DNA from: Fibrobacter sp.
GTDB taxonomy: Bacteria; Fibrobacterota; Fibrobacteria; Fibrobacterales; Fibrobacteraceae
Direction: 5' to 3'
DNA: 39,188 bases
Assembly: GCA_017959225.1 (NCBI GenBank)
Contig: JAGDBD010000040.1
Location: 1 to 39,188 of the forward strand
Shown here: positions 1 through 8,945 of the stretch, piece after piece
Numbering within the stretch: the first letter of the stretch is position 1
How the letters are laid out: every line of letters starts with the position of its first letter
Made by a program: the position numbers and the translations under genes
The notes under the pieces: model-generated
Seen by the model: the letters and a program-made list of their open reading frames with translations, nothing else
Database searches by the model: none
Told to the model about the DNA's origin: nothing

Positions 1-233
1 ACCGTGGTGATGATTGGCGGAATTAAGTCCGCATTGTTGAACTGATTCACAATGGTAACTTTGAGGTCGTGGGATGTGGCTTCGGACCGTGTATAGCGAA
101 TGCGAAACACGTTGGTGCAACGTGGAATCACAATGGGAAGCTCCGCTTCAACGTAGTCAAAGACTCCGAGCATGTTGAGCTTTCCGCTCTGATCGGTTGC
201 CGCGTCGCAAATAGCCGCAATTTCGATTTTCAT
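1..233 (-). CDS. DUF6941-type protein, 3' end missing (runs off window)
   Basis: Reading the minus strand from the ATG at 231-233 gives a clean open frame to the window edge, beginning MKIEIAAICDAATDQSGKLN. This opening matches what I remember of the DUF6941 family, small cytosolic proteins of unknown function starting with a K-[IV]-E-[IV]-A...CDAATDxxGKLN segment. The ATG overlaps the TAA of the upstream giant lipoprotein gene as TAATG, and an AGGAG lies about 9 nt before it inside that gene, so translational coupling is likely. About 77 codons are visible; the C-terminus is outside the window. The function is unknown; the family assignment rests on memory of the N-terminal motif. Confidence 0.72.
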   Translation of the reverse strand, partial: MKIEIAAICDAATDQSGKLNMLGVFDYVEAELPIVIPRCTNVFRIRYTRSEATSHDLKVTIVNQFNNADLIPPIITT

Positions 234-3200
234 TACCAGTTATCTCCTCGGTATTCCATCACGATTGGACCGTTCTTTGTGGCAGGAAGGCTAGATGCTG
301 CGCTGGATGCCGCTTCCTGGGAACGCATGGAAATGAAAATCTGACCGCTGGGGGACACGGTGAGTTGCGGACGGAATCCACGCACGTAATAGCCGTGTTC
401 TTTGGCGTAAACGTTCTTGAAGTAAGGAAGTTCGTTTTCGCCGAGTTCACCCCATGCGCCGTCCATAAAACGGTACACATGAACGTGGGAGTTCCTTGCG
501 TAATAGGCGTCATCGATTGCAAGAATCGGATTGTTGTTGCCGTCTACAGTAAAGAACGCGTTGTAACTGCGGTGACCGAATGCGGCAAATTCTGCGCCAG
601 TCGTTGTGAAACCTTCGTAGGTAGTTGCAAGGGAACTGCTGGCCTTTGCGCGGGCAAGGCGTGGCAAACCGTCGTCGTCACGGCTGCGGAAACCTACGTA
701 GAAGTATCCATCTGCATAGAATACCTGGATGGATTCTCCATTGATGCTAATGCGGTTGTTGTTATTGTTGGATGTAGCCGTTTTGCCGCTTGGAATGTAA
801 TAGTAATAGATCTTGTAATCACCGGATCCAAAACCGCTTGCGATCACAAGGCGGTTGCCGCTGTTGTCAAAAGCCATGTCGATTTCGCGGTTTTGCCAAT
901 CGCTGCTGTAAATCGGGCTGAAGGCGCTGCCCCATGCGGAACCGGAGTAATCCTGTACACGGGCAAAATTTGCCGTAGAATTTACAGTGCCGATCCATGC
1001 GACAGAAGGGTTGTTCGTCTTAGGATTGATCTTCAGCTTGAAGGCTGTCAAGGCTTCTCCGAGACCGCTGCCGAGTTCTGTCCAAGTCCCTGTAGAAGAA
1101 GCAGACTTGTAAACGTGTCCCTTTCCATCGGACGTGCTGATGTAAGACAGGTACAGGTTAGAATTTCCATCGCAGACCATATAGAGCGTTTGAGCGGAAA
1201 TTCCGGAAATGTTCGGGCTACCAAAACTTGACCACTTAGATCCGTTGCGGTATTTGGTCACAAGAGATCCGCTTTCGTTTACGTATGCCAGGTTCAAACG
1301 ATCGTTGCAATAGGCGATGGCTGGACCGTTGGCGTCTGTGGAGGTTTCTACGATGGTGTCGGTTGCGCTACCCGAAATGTTGTGCCATGCCTTTCGGAAG
1401 TACACCTTTTTCGAAACGATTTCTGCTTCGTGGCGGGCGGTAAAGTTCTGGTCCATTTCCGCTTTGGAAGAGTCGAAGTAATCCAGTTTAATCGTAATGG
1501 AACCTTCTACGGACTGCCGAATGAATGCCGCGTTGAATTCTGCAATGTTCGTGTCCAATGAACCGTCTTGTCTTCCTTGGTACCAGTATTTATCGCTGAC
1601 ATTCGAGAAGTTCCACCAGAACTGTTGGGCGTCTTCGTCGCCTAATGTTCCAAGGGTAGAAGCGCTTCCGTTTGCTTCTGGCGTGTACCAGTAAATGGAT
1701 TTGTTTTGCAGAACGGAAGAGTCTGTACTCCAGAGGTAAACCGTATCCGGCATGCTGATGACGCCCACTGGGAGAGTTGTCATGGTGCGGATTGTGGTAG
1801 TGTCTGTTGCGACGAAATTCGAACCGGTTTCCTGCGCCCAGACGATGCAAAGGAATTCGCTGTTTGCCTTGGAAAGCTTTGCAATGACGCTGTCCTTGGT
1901 TCCGTTGGCATCGTTGTCGTCCCAGAAGTAGTAATCGGAAGTTTTGTAATCGGTGGAATTGTTGAATCCCCACCACACGTGATGATCTTTTGCAGAAGTC
2001 GTGTCGCTTAACGCGGAAGAGCCTTTTGCACCACAAGTCCATGTGTACCGTTTGACCCCTTGCCATGCGCTGTTGACGTGGGCAGTCAAATCGGTGGTCG
2101 TTCCTGCAATGATGTAAACCATATCCTGGTCTACGGTGATTACCGGAATATCGGTGGTGAAGTGGATCGTGGTTGTGTCTTGAACCTGGTTTCCGTCATC
2201 ATCTGTTGCACGGGCAACGCAGTAGTATGTGGCGTATGGCGTAGAAGGTCCTGTCCAAGTGGTGTCGTAATCAGAAACGGTCTTCCAGTTGCTGCTGATT
2301 TCGGAAGGACTTCCGCAGCTCCATTCGCGTTTTGCGATGTAACCCATTTTGTCGGATGCGGTGGCGTTGATTTCGATGGGGTAATTGATGCGGGTTGTAA
2401 TGGATTCGGAAGTCACTTTGATTGTCGGAGCGTCTAGCAAGACGGTGATCTTGGTGGTGTCTTGAGCGGTGTTGCCGTCATCGTCCGTTACGCGGATAAT
2501 GCAGAGGTAGTCGTTTGTGGCGACTGTGGGCATAATGGCTGAGTAACGGGGTGTGGAAGTCGATGTAACAAAATTATTGCCTGCAACGCCTTTGTTGCCG
2601 CAGCTCCACTGATACAAAACGATTTGACCGAGTTTGTCGCTTGCAATGGCGTCAAGTCCCAGCGTGTCTTTAATGCTTACGGTCATGGTGTCTTCGCTTG
2701 CGCGGACAGTGGGCGGGTCTAGCAGCACGGTGTAAACGGCTGTATCGGTGGCTGTCAAATTGTCGTCATCGGTGACGCGCATCACGCAGTACCACGTACA
2801 TGCAGAGCTCGGCATGGTAATGGTGGTATCGGCTTTAGAAATGGAAGTCCACGAAGGGTTGCTTAAACTCTTTCCGCAGTACATGGCGTATTCTTCGATA
2901 CGTCCCAGGGTGTCCACGGCAGAACCTGCAAAGCGGACCTTCGCATTGATTTTGACTTCCGCAGATGTGGTGTAAAGCGTAATGGACGGAGCGTCTTTTA
3001 CAGCTCTGAAATAAATGGTGTCATAGCCATATTCGCCGTCGTCATCCGTTGCGCGGACAATGCACTTGTATGCCGTGGTTTCAGATCCCGGAAGGGTAAC
3101 GTCAAAGTTTGTGCTGACGCTTTTTGCTACAGAAATGGAAGCGGCAGAGCTGAAAGAAATTTTAGACGCATCCGTCCCGCATCCCCATTCGACGGCATTG

Positions 3201-5536
3201 ACGGTTCCATATTTATCGGAAGCGGTCACGCTGTAAGAAAGCGAAGCGTTGATTTTTTGACGGACCGTATCGGCGGAAGCCTTGATGCTTACCGTCGGAA
3301 CGTCGGAAATGATTTGAACTATGATGGAATCCTTGGAAGTTTTTCCGTCGGAATCCTTTAAGGTGACGTAAATCTTTTTAGTCCCTAGCGTCTTCCAGGC
3401 GAGGTTTCCGGATTCCGCATTGTCCGCCGGGCAGCTGTAGCCATCGGAAAGGGTGTTCGGGCATGTCCATGTGATGGTCCCCGAAGTGGCCGTTGCACCG
3501 AGGAAGTGTTCAATGCTAAAGCTCAGCGGATCGTTCAGGGTCACAGAGGTATCGCGACCTGGAGTCAAGAAGTAAATAATCGGGTTGTCGCTGCGAATGC
3601 CGAAACGTACGCTGTCGGTAATCGTTCCGTTTGCTGCGGAAGCGATCATCGTATAAAGTGTTCCGGCAACAGCACCGTTAGATGTGAGATCGGCAGCGGT
3701 AAGAGTCATTTTGGCCGAGCTGTCTTTTCCTACGGCAGACGGATTTATTTTGAACTTTTTACCGCCGATGGTGGTGCTCCAGTAGATAGAATCCGGAATG
3801 GGGCGAACGTTTCCCGCTTTAGCGATAAATTCTAAAGATCCATCTGTGGGAACCATAGCGGTCGATTTTCCGTTGACCGTCAAGTCCAAGGAAGATGCTT
3901 TGACGGTGAATGCAATTTTTGCTGTATCGGAAACGTTCTTTGCGCTGTCGAGAACGACAAACTTGAACAGGTGGCTTCCGTCGTTCAGATCCTTAAAAAT
4001 CATGTCCCATTCGTTGACTTTCAAAACGGAAAGGCTGATTTCGGCTCCGTCAAACCAGGCCTTTGCACTGGCGATTTGCGAACCGGAATCCGAAAGGGAT
4101 CCGGCGAATGTGACGTTTCGACTGGTGACAATGGAATCGTACTTGTCGATGCGAATCTTCGGAGCGATGGAATCTTCAAGGAGCATGGTCGCCACGAGTC
4201 TTTCGTCGCCCATTTCTACATACTGGCTGTCTAAGATCAAATGCTTGTAACCAAAGCCTGTGGTGTCTCGGGCGTAAATGCGGTAGGTGCCCGGATCGAC
4301 GCTTGCGCTGAAGTAACCTTTTTCGCTTGTATGCGTGAACGTGTAATTTCCGGTTTCTCTATTTTCCATAACCACTTGAATGCCGTTATGGGCCGTGCGG
4401 CCTTGGAATTTGGCATAACCGTGGATTGTTCCCGTGGTAGCGCTTAAGTCACCAAAGAAGAAATTCCAAGTGGGGGAAGTTACCGTGTCATAACCGTCTG
4501 TTACAGAAACTTGCCAGTACAGACGTCCGCGCAGGGATTCGTCCATGTTCCAAACGGAATCTGTAATCGCTTCCCAACTTTTTTCACGAACGTTAGTGGC
4601 GACGAGGTTTGCATCGGTCAAAACCGGAGCGGTTCCTGCATTGTCCGGGCTTTTGCCTACGCGAATCGTGTAACGCAAATCCACCGGGTTGTCTTCGTCC
4701 GTGCCGGAATAGTAAAATGCAAAACGGGGAACGAAAATGTTTTGCCTGCTGGCGGAATCCGGCTGTAAAAGGGTAATGGTCGGAATCTTGTTAAAATGCA
4801 AAATGGCGGTGTCTTTAGAAACGTTGCCGTCTTCATCGACAGCTCCGTACACGTAACGGATTTCATTGTTTGAATTCAGATATTCCTTGACCGCTTTATA
4901 TTGGATGGTCGCCGAGTAAAGGCTGTCGATGTCGCCCGGTTTAGCTGTCAAAGTGTCGATAGCTTTTTTCTTTGAAGTCAGAGGAATAATGAAGGCGCTG
5001 TCGATTCGGCCAAAGGAATCCGATGCAAAGAAGGAAACCAAAGCGTCCTTTTCACCGCGGGTCCAAAGGGTGTCTGTTTCGACGGAAATGTCTGGCGGGG
5101 TGTCGATAACTCGAATGTATTGGCCGCGTCCGGCGGTATCGCGGGCGTTAGCTCCGTCTACGGCAATGAAGAGCGGGGAATATGTTGCCGCTGAATCATA
5201 ACGATAAACAAACAGCTCTTCGTTTTTACCGTTGAAGAGAGTGTCTTTATCGCCCATCTTCCAAGCGTAACGGATGACCTTCTTCGTGTTGTACTTTAAG
5301 AATCCCACGAAGTAAACCGTATCGTGAACGGTCACGGTTAACGTGTCGTATGTGTACACGGAATCTAGCGCCGCAATAGAATCGACAAAGGCGTTTAGAC
5401 TGTCGGGGCGTTCGGTAAACGCGAATAAGACAGAATGGTTGTTGCGCAAAGTCCCGTTAATGCGGATGTCGTCTTCACGGGTGCAGCTTGCCAAAAACAA
5501 GAACAATAAAGTAGTCAATAAGAAATATTTCTTCAT
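233..5536 (-). CDS. Giant surface lipoprotein with Ig/PKD-like repeats
   Basis: A 1767-residue protein with a lipoprotein signal peptide ending LASC (Cys 18). Residues about 370-435 look like a carboxypeptidase-regulatory (CarboxypepD_reg-like) beta-sandwich (GTIHGYAKF...GYFSASVDPGTYRIYA). Residues about 749-1230 hold five tandem Ig/PKD-like repeats of about 95 residues, most with W-x-C-G near the middle and Y-x-C-x-x-R-[AV]-T-D-D-D near the end, so each may carry an internal disulfide. Residues about 1380-1767 contain repeated short beta motifs and could be a propeller-like domain. The ATG lacks a good Shine-Dalgarno; a TATAAA-like hexamer lies about 20 nt upstream. It reads divergently from the prepilin peptidase gene. 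It is probably an envelope-anchored adhesion or carbohydrate-contact protein, but no catalytic motif was recognised. Confidence 0.88.
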   Translation of the reverse strand: MKKYFLLTTLLFLFLASCTREDDIRINGTLRNNHSVLFAFTERPDSLNAFVDSIAALDSVYTYDTLTVTVHDTVYFVGFLKYNTKKVIRYAWKMGDKDTLFNGKNEELFVYRYDSAATYSPLFIAVDGANARDTAGRGQYIRVIDTPPDISVETDTLWTRGEKDALVSFFASDSFGRIDSAFIIPLTSKKKAIDTLTAKPGDIDSLYSATIQYKAVKEYLNSNNEIRYVYGAVDEDGNVSKDTAILHFNKIPTITLLQPDSASRQNIFVPRFAFYYSGTDEDNPVDLRYTIRVGKSPDNAGTAPVLTDANLVATNVREKSWEAITDSVWNMDESLRGRLYWQVSVTDGYDTVTSPTWNFFFGDLSATTGTIHGYAKFQGRTAHNGIQVVMENRETGNYTFTHTSEKGYFSASVDPGTYRIYARDTTGFGYKHLILDSQYVEMGDERLVATMLLEDSIAPKIRIDKYDSIVTSRNVTFAGSLSDSGSQIASAKAWFDGAEISLSVLKVNEWDMIFKDLNDGSHLFKFVVLDSAKNVSDTAKIAFTVKASSLDLTVNGKSTAMVPTDGSLEFIAKAGNVRPIPDSIYWSTTIGGKKFKINPSAVGKDSSAKMTLTAADLTSNGAVAGTLYTMIASAANGTITDSVRFGIRSDNPIIYFLTPGRDTSVTLNDPLSFSIEHFLGATATSGTITWTCPNTLSDGYSCPADNAESGNLAWKTLGTKKIYVTLKDSDGKTSKDSIIVQIISDVPTVSIKASADTVRQKINASLSYSVTASDKYGTVNAVEWGCGTDASKISFSSAASISVAKSVSTNFDVTLPGSETTAYKCIVRATDDDGEYGYDTIYFRAVKDAPSITLYTTSAEVKINAKVRFAGSAVDTLGRIEEYAMYCGKSLSNPSWTSISKADTTITMPSSACTWYCVMRVTDDDNLTATDTAVYTVLLDPPTVRASEDTMTVSIKDTLGLDAIASDKLGQIVLYQWSCGNKGVAGNNFVTSTSTPRYSAIMPTVATNDYLCIIRVTDDDGNTAQDTTKITVLLDAPTIKVTSESITTRINYPIEINATASDKMGYIAKREWSCGSPSEISSNWKTVSDYDTTWTGPSTPYATYYCVARATDDDGNQVQDTTTIHFTTDIPVITVDQDMVYIIAGTTTDLTAHVNSAWQGVKRYTWTCGAKGSSALSDTTSAKDHHVWWGFNNSTDYKTSDYYFWDDNDANGTKDSVIAKLSKANSEFLCIVWAQETGSNFVATDTTTIRTMTTLPVGVISMPDTVYLWSTDSSVLQNKSIYWYTPEANGSASTLGTLGDEDAQQFWWNFSNVSDKYWYQGRQDGSLDTNIAEFNAAFIRQSVEGSITIKLDYFDSSKAEMDQNFTARHEAEIVSKKVYFRKAWHNISGSATDTIVETSTDANGPAIAYCNDRLNLAYVNESGSLVTKYRNGSKWSSFGSPNISGISAQTLYMVCDGNSNLYLSYISTSDGKGHVYKSASSTGTWTELGSGLGEALTAFKLKINPKTNNPSVAWIGTVNSTANFARVQDYSGSAWGSAFSPIYSSDWQNREIDMAFDNSGNRLVIASGFGSGDYKIYYYYIPSGKTATSNNNNNRISINGESIQVFYADGYFYVGFRSRDDDGLPRLARAKASSSLATTYEGFTTTGAEFAAFGHRSYNAFFTVDGNNNPILAIDDAYYARNSHVHVYRFMDGAWGELGENELPYFKNVYAKEHGYYVRGFRPQLTVSPSGQIFISMRSQEAASSAASSLPATKNGPIVMEYRGDNW

Positions 5537-5608
5537 ACAATACCGTAGGGTCTATTTATATTCTAAAAGTAGATTCATTATTCACTTTTTCAAAACTATC
5601 TTTAGAAT

Positions 5609-6427
5609 ATGAATGAAATTCCTCTCTGGTATGTTGCCATCCTCTTCGCTATGCTCGGCGCCTGTGTGGGAAGTTTTTACAATGTGATCGTATATCGCAT
5701 GCCTCGCGGGATTTCTCTGATTAATCCTCCGTCATTTTGCCCCCATTGCAAAAAGAAAATTCCGATCTGGTACAATTTGCCGGTAATCGGATGGATTCTT
5801 TTGCGAGGGAAAAGCGCTTGCTGCCACAAACCGATCAGCATTCGCTATCCCATAGGGGAAGCTCTTTGCGGACTTCTAGGCGCATTTGCGCTGCTCCTTG
5901 CCAACTATCCTTTTTCTTGGATGGAGCCTGTTGCCCATTGGGCGGATTCCTTTGCCCTTTTCTGGCTGTTGCTCGGTATTTATCCGGTTGCTGCGGTTGA
6001 TTTCGAATTCAAGCTGATACCGGATTCGATCAGCATTGGCGGAATCGTTGTGGGTATCGCCCTTTCGTTTTTTCCGGGTGGAATTACCCCGATTGCGAGT
6101 ATTCTCGGGGCGCTTTTTGCCGGCGGTGGACTTTACTTGATTGGTTTTATCGCCGGTAAAATCTTAAAACGGGACGCCATGGGGCTTGGCGATGTAAAAC
6201 TCGTTGCGGGTTTCGGCGCTTTAATGGGTGTTGGTCATGCTTTTGCGGCTCTAGTGCTCGCATCCTTCCTCGGCATTTTGATTATGGTGCCGTATCGTTT
6301 GATCAAAAAGGACGAAAGCAAGGAAATTCCCTTTGGGCCATTCCTTGCTGTAGCCGCCCCCATTGTTTATCGCTTTGGCGATATTTTTATGAACTATTAC
6401 TTTGGGCTGTTCGGCCTTGTGGAATAA
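5609..6427 (+). CDS. pilD: Prepilin peptidase (A24 family)
   Basis: A polytopic inner-membrane aspartyl protease of 272 residues that would cleave, and perhaps N-methylate, type IV prepilins or type II secretion pseudopilins. The family signatures are visible: N-terminal GACVGSFYNVIVYRMP, a cytoplasmic loop with CPHC (Cys 44/47), the first catalytic aspartate in VDFEFKLIPD (Asp 131) and the second in GLGDVKL (Asp 195). Several hydrophobic helices follow. The second zinc-type Cys pair, usually CxxC, is altered to SACC (Cys 71/72). The length is normal for a bifunctional enzyme. No Shine-Dalgarno is seen, and TATCTT lies directly before the ATG, so the message may be leaderless. The 3' end overlaps the convergent oxidoreductase gene by 31 bp. 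Confidence 0.92.
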   Translation: MNEIPLWYVAILFAMLGACVGSFYNVIVYRMPRGISLINPPSFCPHCKKKIPIWYNLPVIGWILLRGKSACCHKPISIRYPIGEALCGLLGAFALLLANYPFSWMEPVAHWADSFALFWLLLGIYPVAAVDFEFKLIPDSISIGGIVVGIALSFFPGGITPIASILGALFAGGGLYLIGFIAGKILKRDAMGLGDVKLVAGFGALMGVGHAFAALVLASFLGILIMVPYRLIKKDESKEIPFGPFLAVAAPIVYRFGDIFMNYYFGLFGLVE

Positions 6428-7275
6428 AGCTCGGCGGTCTGCACGGCAAAACGCGCGACTTCTAGGTTTAAAAACATTTCTTTTTCGCGTTCGGCTAGCG
6501 GAAGGTCCAGCAGACGTAAAAATTCGCGCTGCTCGTTAGAAATCGCATCTGTAGAAGCATCGGTGGGAATTTGAACAGATCCTTTGTGGGTTTTCAGAGT
6601 AATGGAATGACTCGGGTTCAAATCCAACCGCCAGAACGGCCTGCTACGGTCTTTACCGTGGAAGGTTGCGTAAATCATGCGAATCGGATATGCGGAATCC
6701 CGGTCTTCGTCGAACGTGACTTGGACTTTTCTCCAATCGGTGAACTGCGCAATCTGCTTTAATCCGTAAAAAAGAGCGTAATCGTGTACACCGATATCCC
6801 AGACGGTGGAAACGTCTTTGCCCCGTTCCGACGGAGCGTTGTACCGCACAAAGCTCAAGGATTCTAACGAAAACTGTTTGCAAAGGTCTAAAAAAAACGG
6901 TTTGGATTTTTCAAAAGCGTTGCTGTAATATTCGCTGTGCCCAACGAACAGGAGCCTTTGGTGCTCTTTTGCAAACTGAATCAGTTCTTCGGCGTCGGCA
7001 AGGGACGTGGCCAATGGTTTTTCTACAAAAACGTCCAAGCCGTGTTCCAATGCCGATTTGACATATTCGTAATGCGTGGAAGCGGGAGTTGCGATTAAAA
7101 CAAAGTAAGATGCTTCTGGATCTTGGGTGTATTTTTTGCATTCCCGCAAAAAAGCGTGGCAATCTTCGATCCCGTCAAAGGGGTGCACTTCTATCCCTTG
7201 CACTTCCAAGTGCTGTTGGTGGATCTTGCCCATGTGGCCGGATCCCAGGATAAAGCCGATTCGTTTTTTTGCCAT
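6397..7275 (-). CDS. Gfo/Idh/MocA family oxidoreductase
   Basis: An NAD(P)-dependent sugar or cyclitol-type oxidoreductase of 292 residues, probably cytosolic. The N-terminal Rossmann nucleotide loop is GSGHMG (residues 11-16). The family's EKPLATS motif carries the catalytic-region lysine (Glu 85, Lys 86, Pro 87) and is followed by the GHSEYYSNAF segment, equivalent to the GHxxRFNP strand. The C-terminal half fits the alpha/beta substrate domain, although the protein is at the short end of the family. The substrate cannot be told from sequence. The ATG has no Shine-Dalgarno; TAATAA lies about 10-15 nt upstream. It is convergent with, and overlaps, the prepilin peptidase gene. Confidence 0.85.
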   Translation of the reverse strand: MAKKRIGFILGSGHMGKIHQQHLEVQGIEVHPFDGIEDCHAFLRECKKYTQDPEASYFVLIATPASTHYEYVKSALEHGLDVFVEKPLATSLADAEELIQFAKEHQRLLFVGHSEYYSNAFEKSKPFFLDLCKQFSLESLSFVRYNAPSERGKDVSTVWDIGVHDYALFYGLKQIAQFTDWRKVQVTFDEDRDSAYPIRMIYATFHGKDRSRPFWRLDLNPSHSITLKTHKGSVQIPTDASTDAISNEQREFLRLLDLPLAEREKEMFLNLEVARFAVQTAELYSTRPNSPK

Positions 7276-7315
7276 AAATTGAAATTATTATTTTTCTTCT
7301 AACAAGGAGACGGAA

Positions 7316-8245
7316 ATGCGAATTTTATGGCTAATTTGGAGCGCTTTGTTTGTATTAGCTTGCTCTACGCAGGAGTCGGGAAAAAATATTTCCTCTAAAG
7401 TGTCAAATTCCAGTTCTTCTGCGAAAGTCCCAAAGCATTCCGTCTCAATACAAATGGAATCTTCGTCTAGCGAAGAAAGTTCCAGTTCGGAAGCGGAAAG
7501 CTCTTCGTCTGCTGCGGGCGCTTTTTCGTTGGCTGTTCAAGGGGCATCCGGCTCAGGATCTTATGCGGAAGGTTTCCAAATTTCATTGGGCGTAGAAAAC
7601 AAGAACGATGCGCTTTGTTTTAACGGTTGGAGTGTTTCACCGTCCAAATATTCCAAGGCTTTGAAAGTTCTTTCCGCGGATTCTGCCAAATTTACCATGC
7701 CGGCGGATTCCGTTCAGATTATTGCCGGTTTCAAAGCTTGCCTGGATGACAAAGAAACGGTTGTCATCGGAAATCTCCGTTGGATGACAAAGAATTTGAA
7801 TTCTTGGACATTTTCTGGATCTTCCTGCTATGACAAAAAACGGGATAACTGCCGCAAGTACGGTCGCCTGTATGATTTTGAAACGGCGAAGCGCATTTGC
7901 CCGAAGGGCTGGAGACTTCCCACCGATGGGGAATGGACGGCTCTTGCCAATGCTTTGGGCGAAGACGGTGGAACTCAGTTGAAGTCTCGGGATGGTTGGG
8001 AAAATGACGAAGGCTCTTCGGGAAATGGAAACGATGGAAAGGGATTCCGCGCACTTCCGGCGGGAATTGTGTATGAAGGCTCTTACATGTATCGGGGATT
8101 TCACGCTTATTTTTGGACATCGACGGAACGGGATTCTTCTACGGCTTACTACCGCAGCTTGAGTTACGACGCTTCCGATATCTATCGCTATCACAACTTT
8201 AAAACGGCGGGTTATTCCGTTCGCTGTGTACAAAATGCCAATTGA
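7316..8245 (+). CDS. FISUMP-domain lipoprotein
   Basis: A lipoprotein of 309 residues: signal peptide with VLAC (Cys 16), a serine-rich low-complexity linker (about residues 25-67) and a small beta-rich module (about 70-145). The C-terminal FISUMP (Fib_succ_major, TIGR02145-like) domain runs from about residue 149 to the end, with the hallmarks NLRWMTKNLN, Y-G-R-L-Y-D, C-P-K-G-W-R-L-P-T-D-G-E-W, FWTSTE and the final Y-S-V-R-C-V. FISUMP domains are abundant in Fibrobacter and related cell-surface proteins; their role is not established. A good AAGGAGA Shine-Dalgarno precedes the ATG. The 3' end overlaps ispD by 11 nt, so the two are probably cotranscribed. This gene is the best single taxonomic marker in the window. 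Confidence 0.93.
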   Translation: MRILWLIWSALFVLACSTQESGKNISSKVSNSSSSAKVPKHSVSIQMESSSSEESSSSEAESSSSAAGAFSLAVQGASGSGSYAEGFQISLGVENKNDALCFNGWSVSPSKYSKALKVLSADSAKFTMPADSVQIIAGFKACLDDKETVVIGNLRWMTKNLNSWTFSGSSCYDKKRDNCRKYGRLYDFETAKRICPKGWRLPTDGEWTALANALGEDGGTQLKSRDGWENDEGSSGNGNDGKGFRALPAGIVYEGSYMYRGFHAYFWTSTERDSSTAYYRSLSYDASDIYRYHNFKTAGYSVRCVQNAN

Positions 8246-8936
8246 TTTGAAAAAATTTGCCGCCGTGCTTCCGGCGGGCGGTCTCGGAAAACGCATGGGT
8301 TCGGCCCTTCCCAAGCAGCTGATGGATTTGGGCGGAAAACCTGTATACCACTATTCCTTAGAAACCTTTGCCAAAATGCCGCAGATTGCGGAAGTTGTGC
8401 TGGCTGTTCCTGCGGATTGGAAGTCTCATTTTGAAAAGGACCTTCAGAATTTTTCGTTTGCGGACAAGGTGAAAATTGTCGTCGGCGGAAAGGAACGTTG
8501 GCAGTCGGTTCAAAATGGAATTGCGGCCCTTTCTTCCAATGTGGAATACGCTTTGGTCCACGATGTGGCACGCCCTCTTCTTTCCGAAGAATTGATTTTG
8601 CAAGTCATGGAAACGCTTGAAACCAAAGGCGCATGCCTCGTGGCAAGGCCTTCGGTGGATACGGTAAAAGTGGTGGAAGAAGGAATTGTGGAACGCACGA
8701 TTCCCCGTGAAAAAATTTACCTGGCGCAAACTCCTCAAGCGGCATCCGTGAAGCTGTTCCGGGAACTGTATGCAAAGATCGAATCGGAACCTCTCGCTTT
8801 TTTGCCGACGGATGAAGCTTCGATTTTCGAACATTTTGGAGTCCCCGTTTATGTCGTTCCTGGAAACACGTTAAACGACAAATTGACAACGGCCTCCGAT
8901 TTGGAAAGATTCCGCGCCATTTTAGAGAATCGTTAG
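8235..8936 (+). CDS. ispD: 2-C-methyl-D-erythritol 4-phosphate cytidylyltransferase
   Basis: Third step of the MEP isoprenoid pathway: CTP plus MEP gives CDP-methylerythritol. The CTP-binding loop AVLPAGGLGKRMGS...PKQ is at the N-terminus, followed by VHDVARP (catalytic region), LAQTPQ and TDEASIFE, then the C-terminal LNDKLTTASDL (equivalent to NxKITTPEDL). I chose the ATG at 8235 (233 residues, MPIDLKKFAAV) rather than the GTG three codons upstream because it gives the usual family N-terminus. It lies inside the end of the FISUMP gene, so translation is probably coupled. The neighbour nnrD follows after 9 bp, suggesting one small operon of a lipoprotein and two housekeeping enzymes. Confidence 0.95.
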   Translation: MPIDLKKFAAVLPAGGLGKRMGSALPKQLMDLGGKPVYHYSLETFAKMPQIAEVVLAVPADWKSHFEKDLQNFSFADKVKIVVGGKERWQSVQNGIAALSSNVEYALVHDVARPLLSEELILQVMETLETKGACLVARPSVDTVKVVEEGIVERTIPREKIYLAQTPQAASVKLFRELYAKIESEPLAFLPTDEASIFEHFGVPVYVVPGNTLNDKLTTASDLERFRAILENR

Positions 8937-8945
8937 GAGATAGAT

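Noticed and set aside
6610..6628. GGGTTCAAATCC, which looks like a tRNA T-loop
   Set aside because: It lies inside the oxidoreductase coding frame and no acceptor, D or anticodon arms can be built around it.
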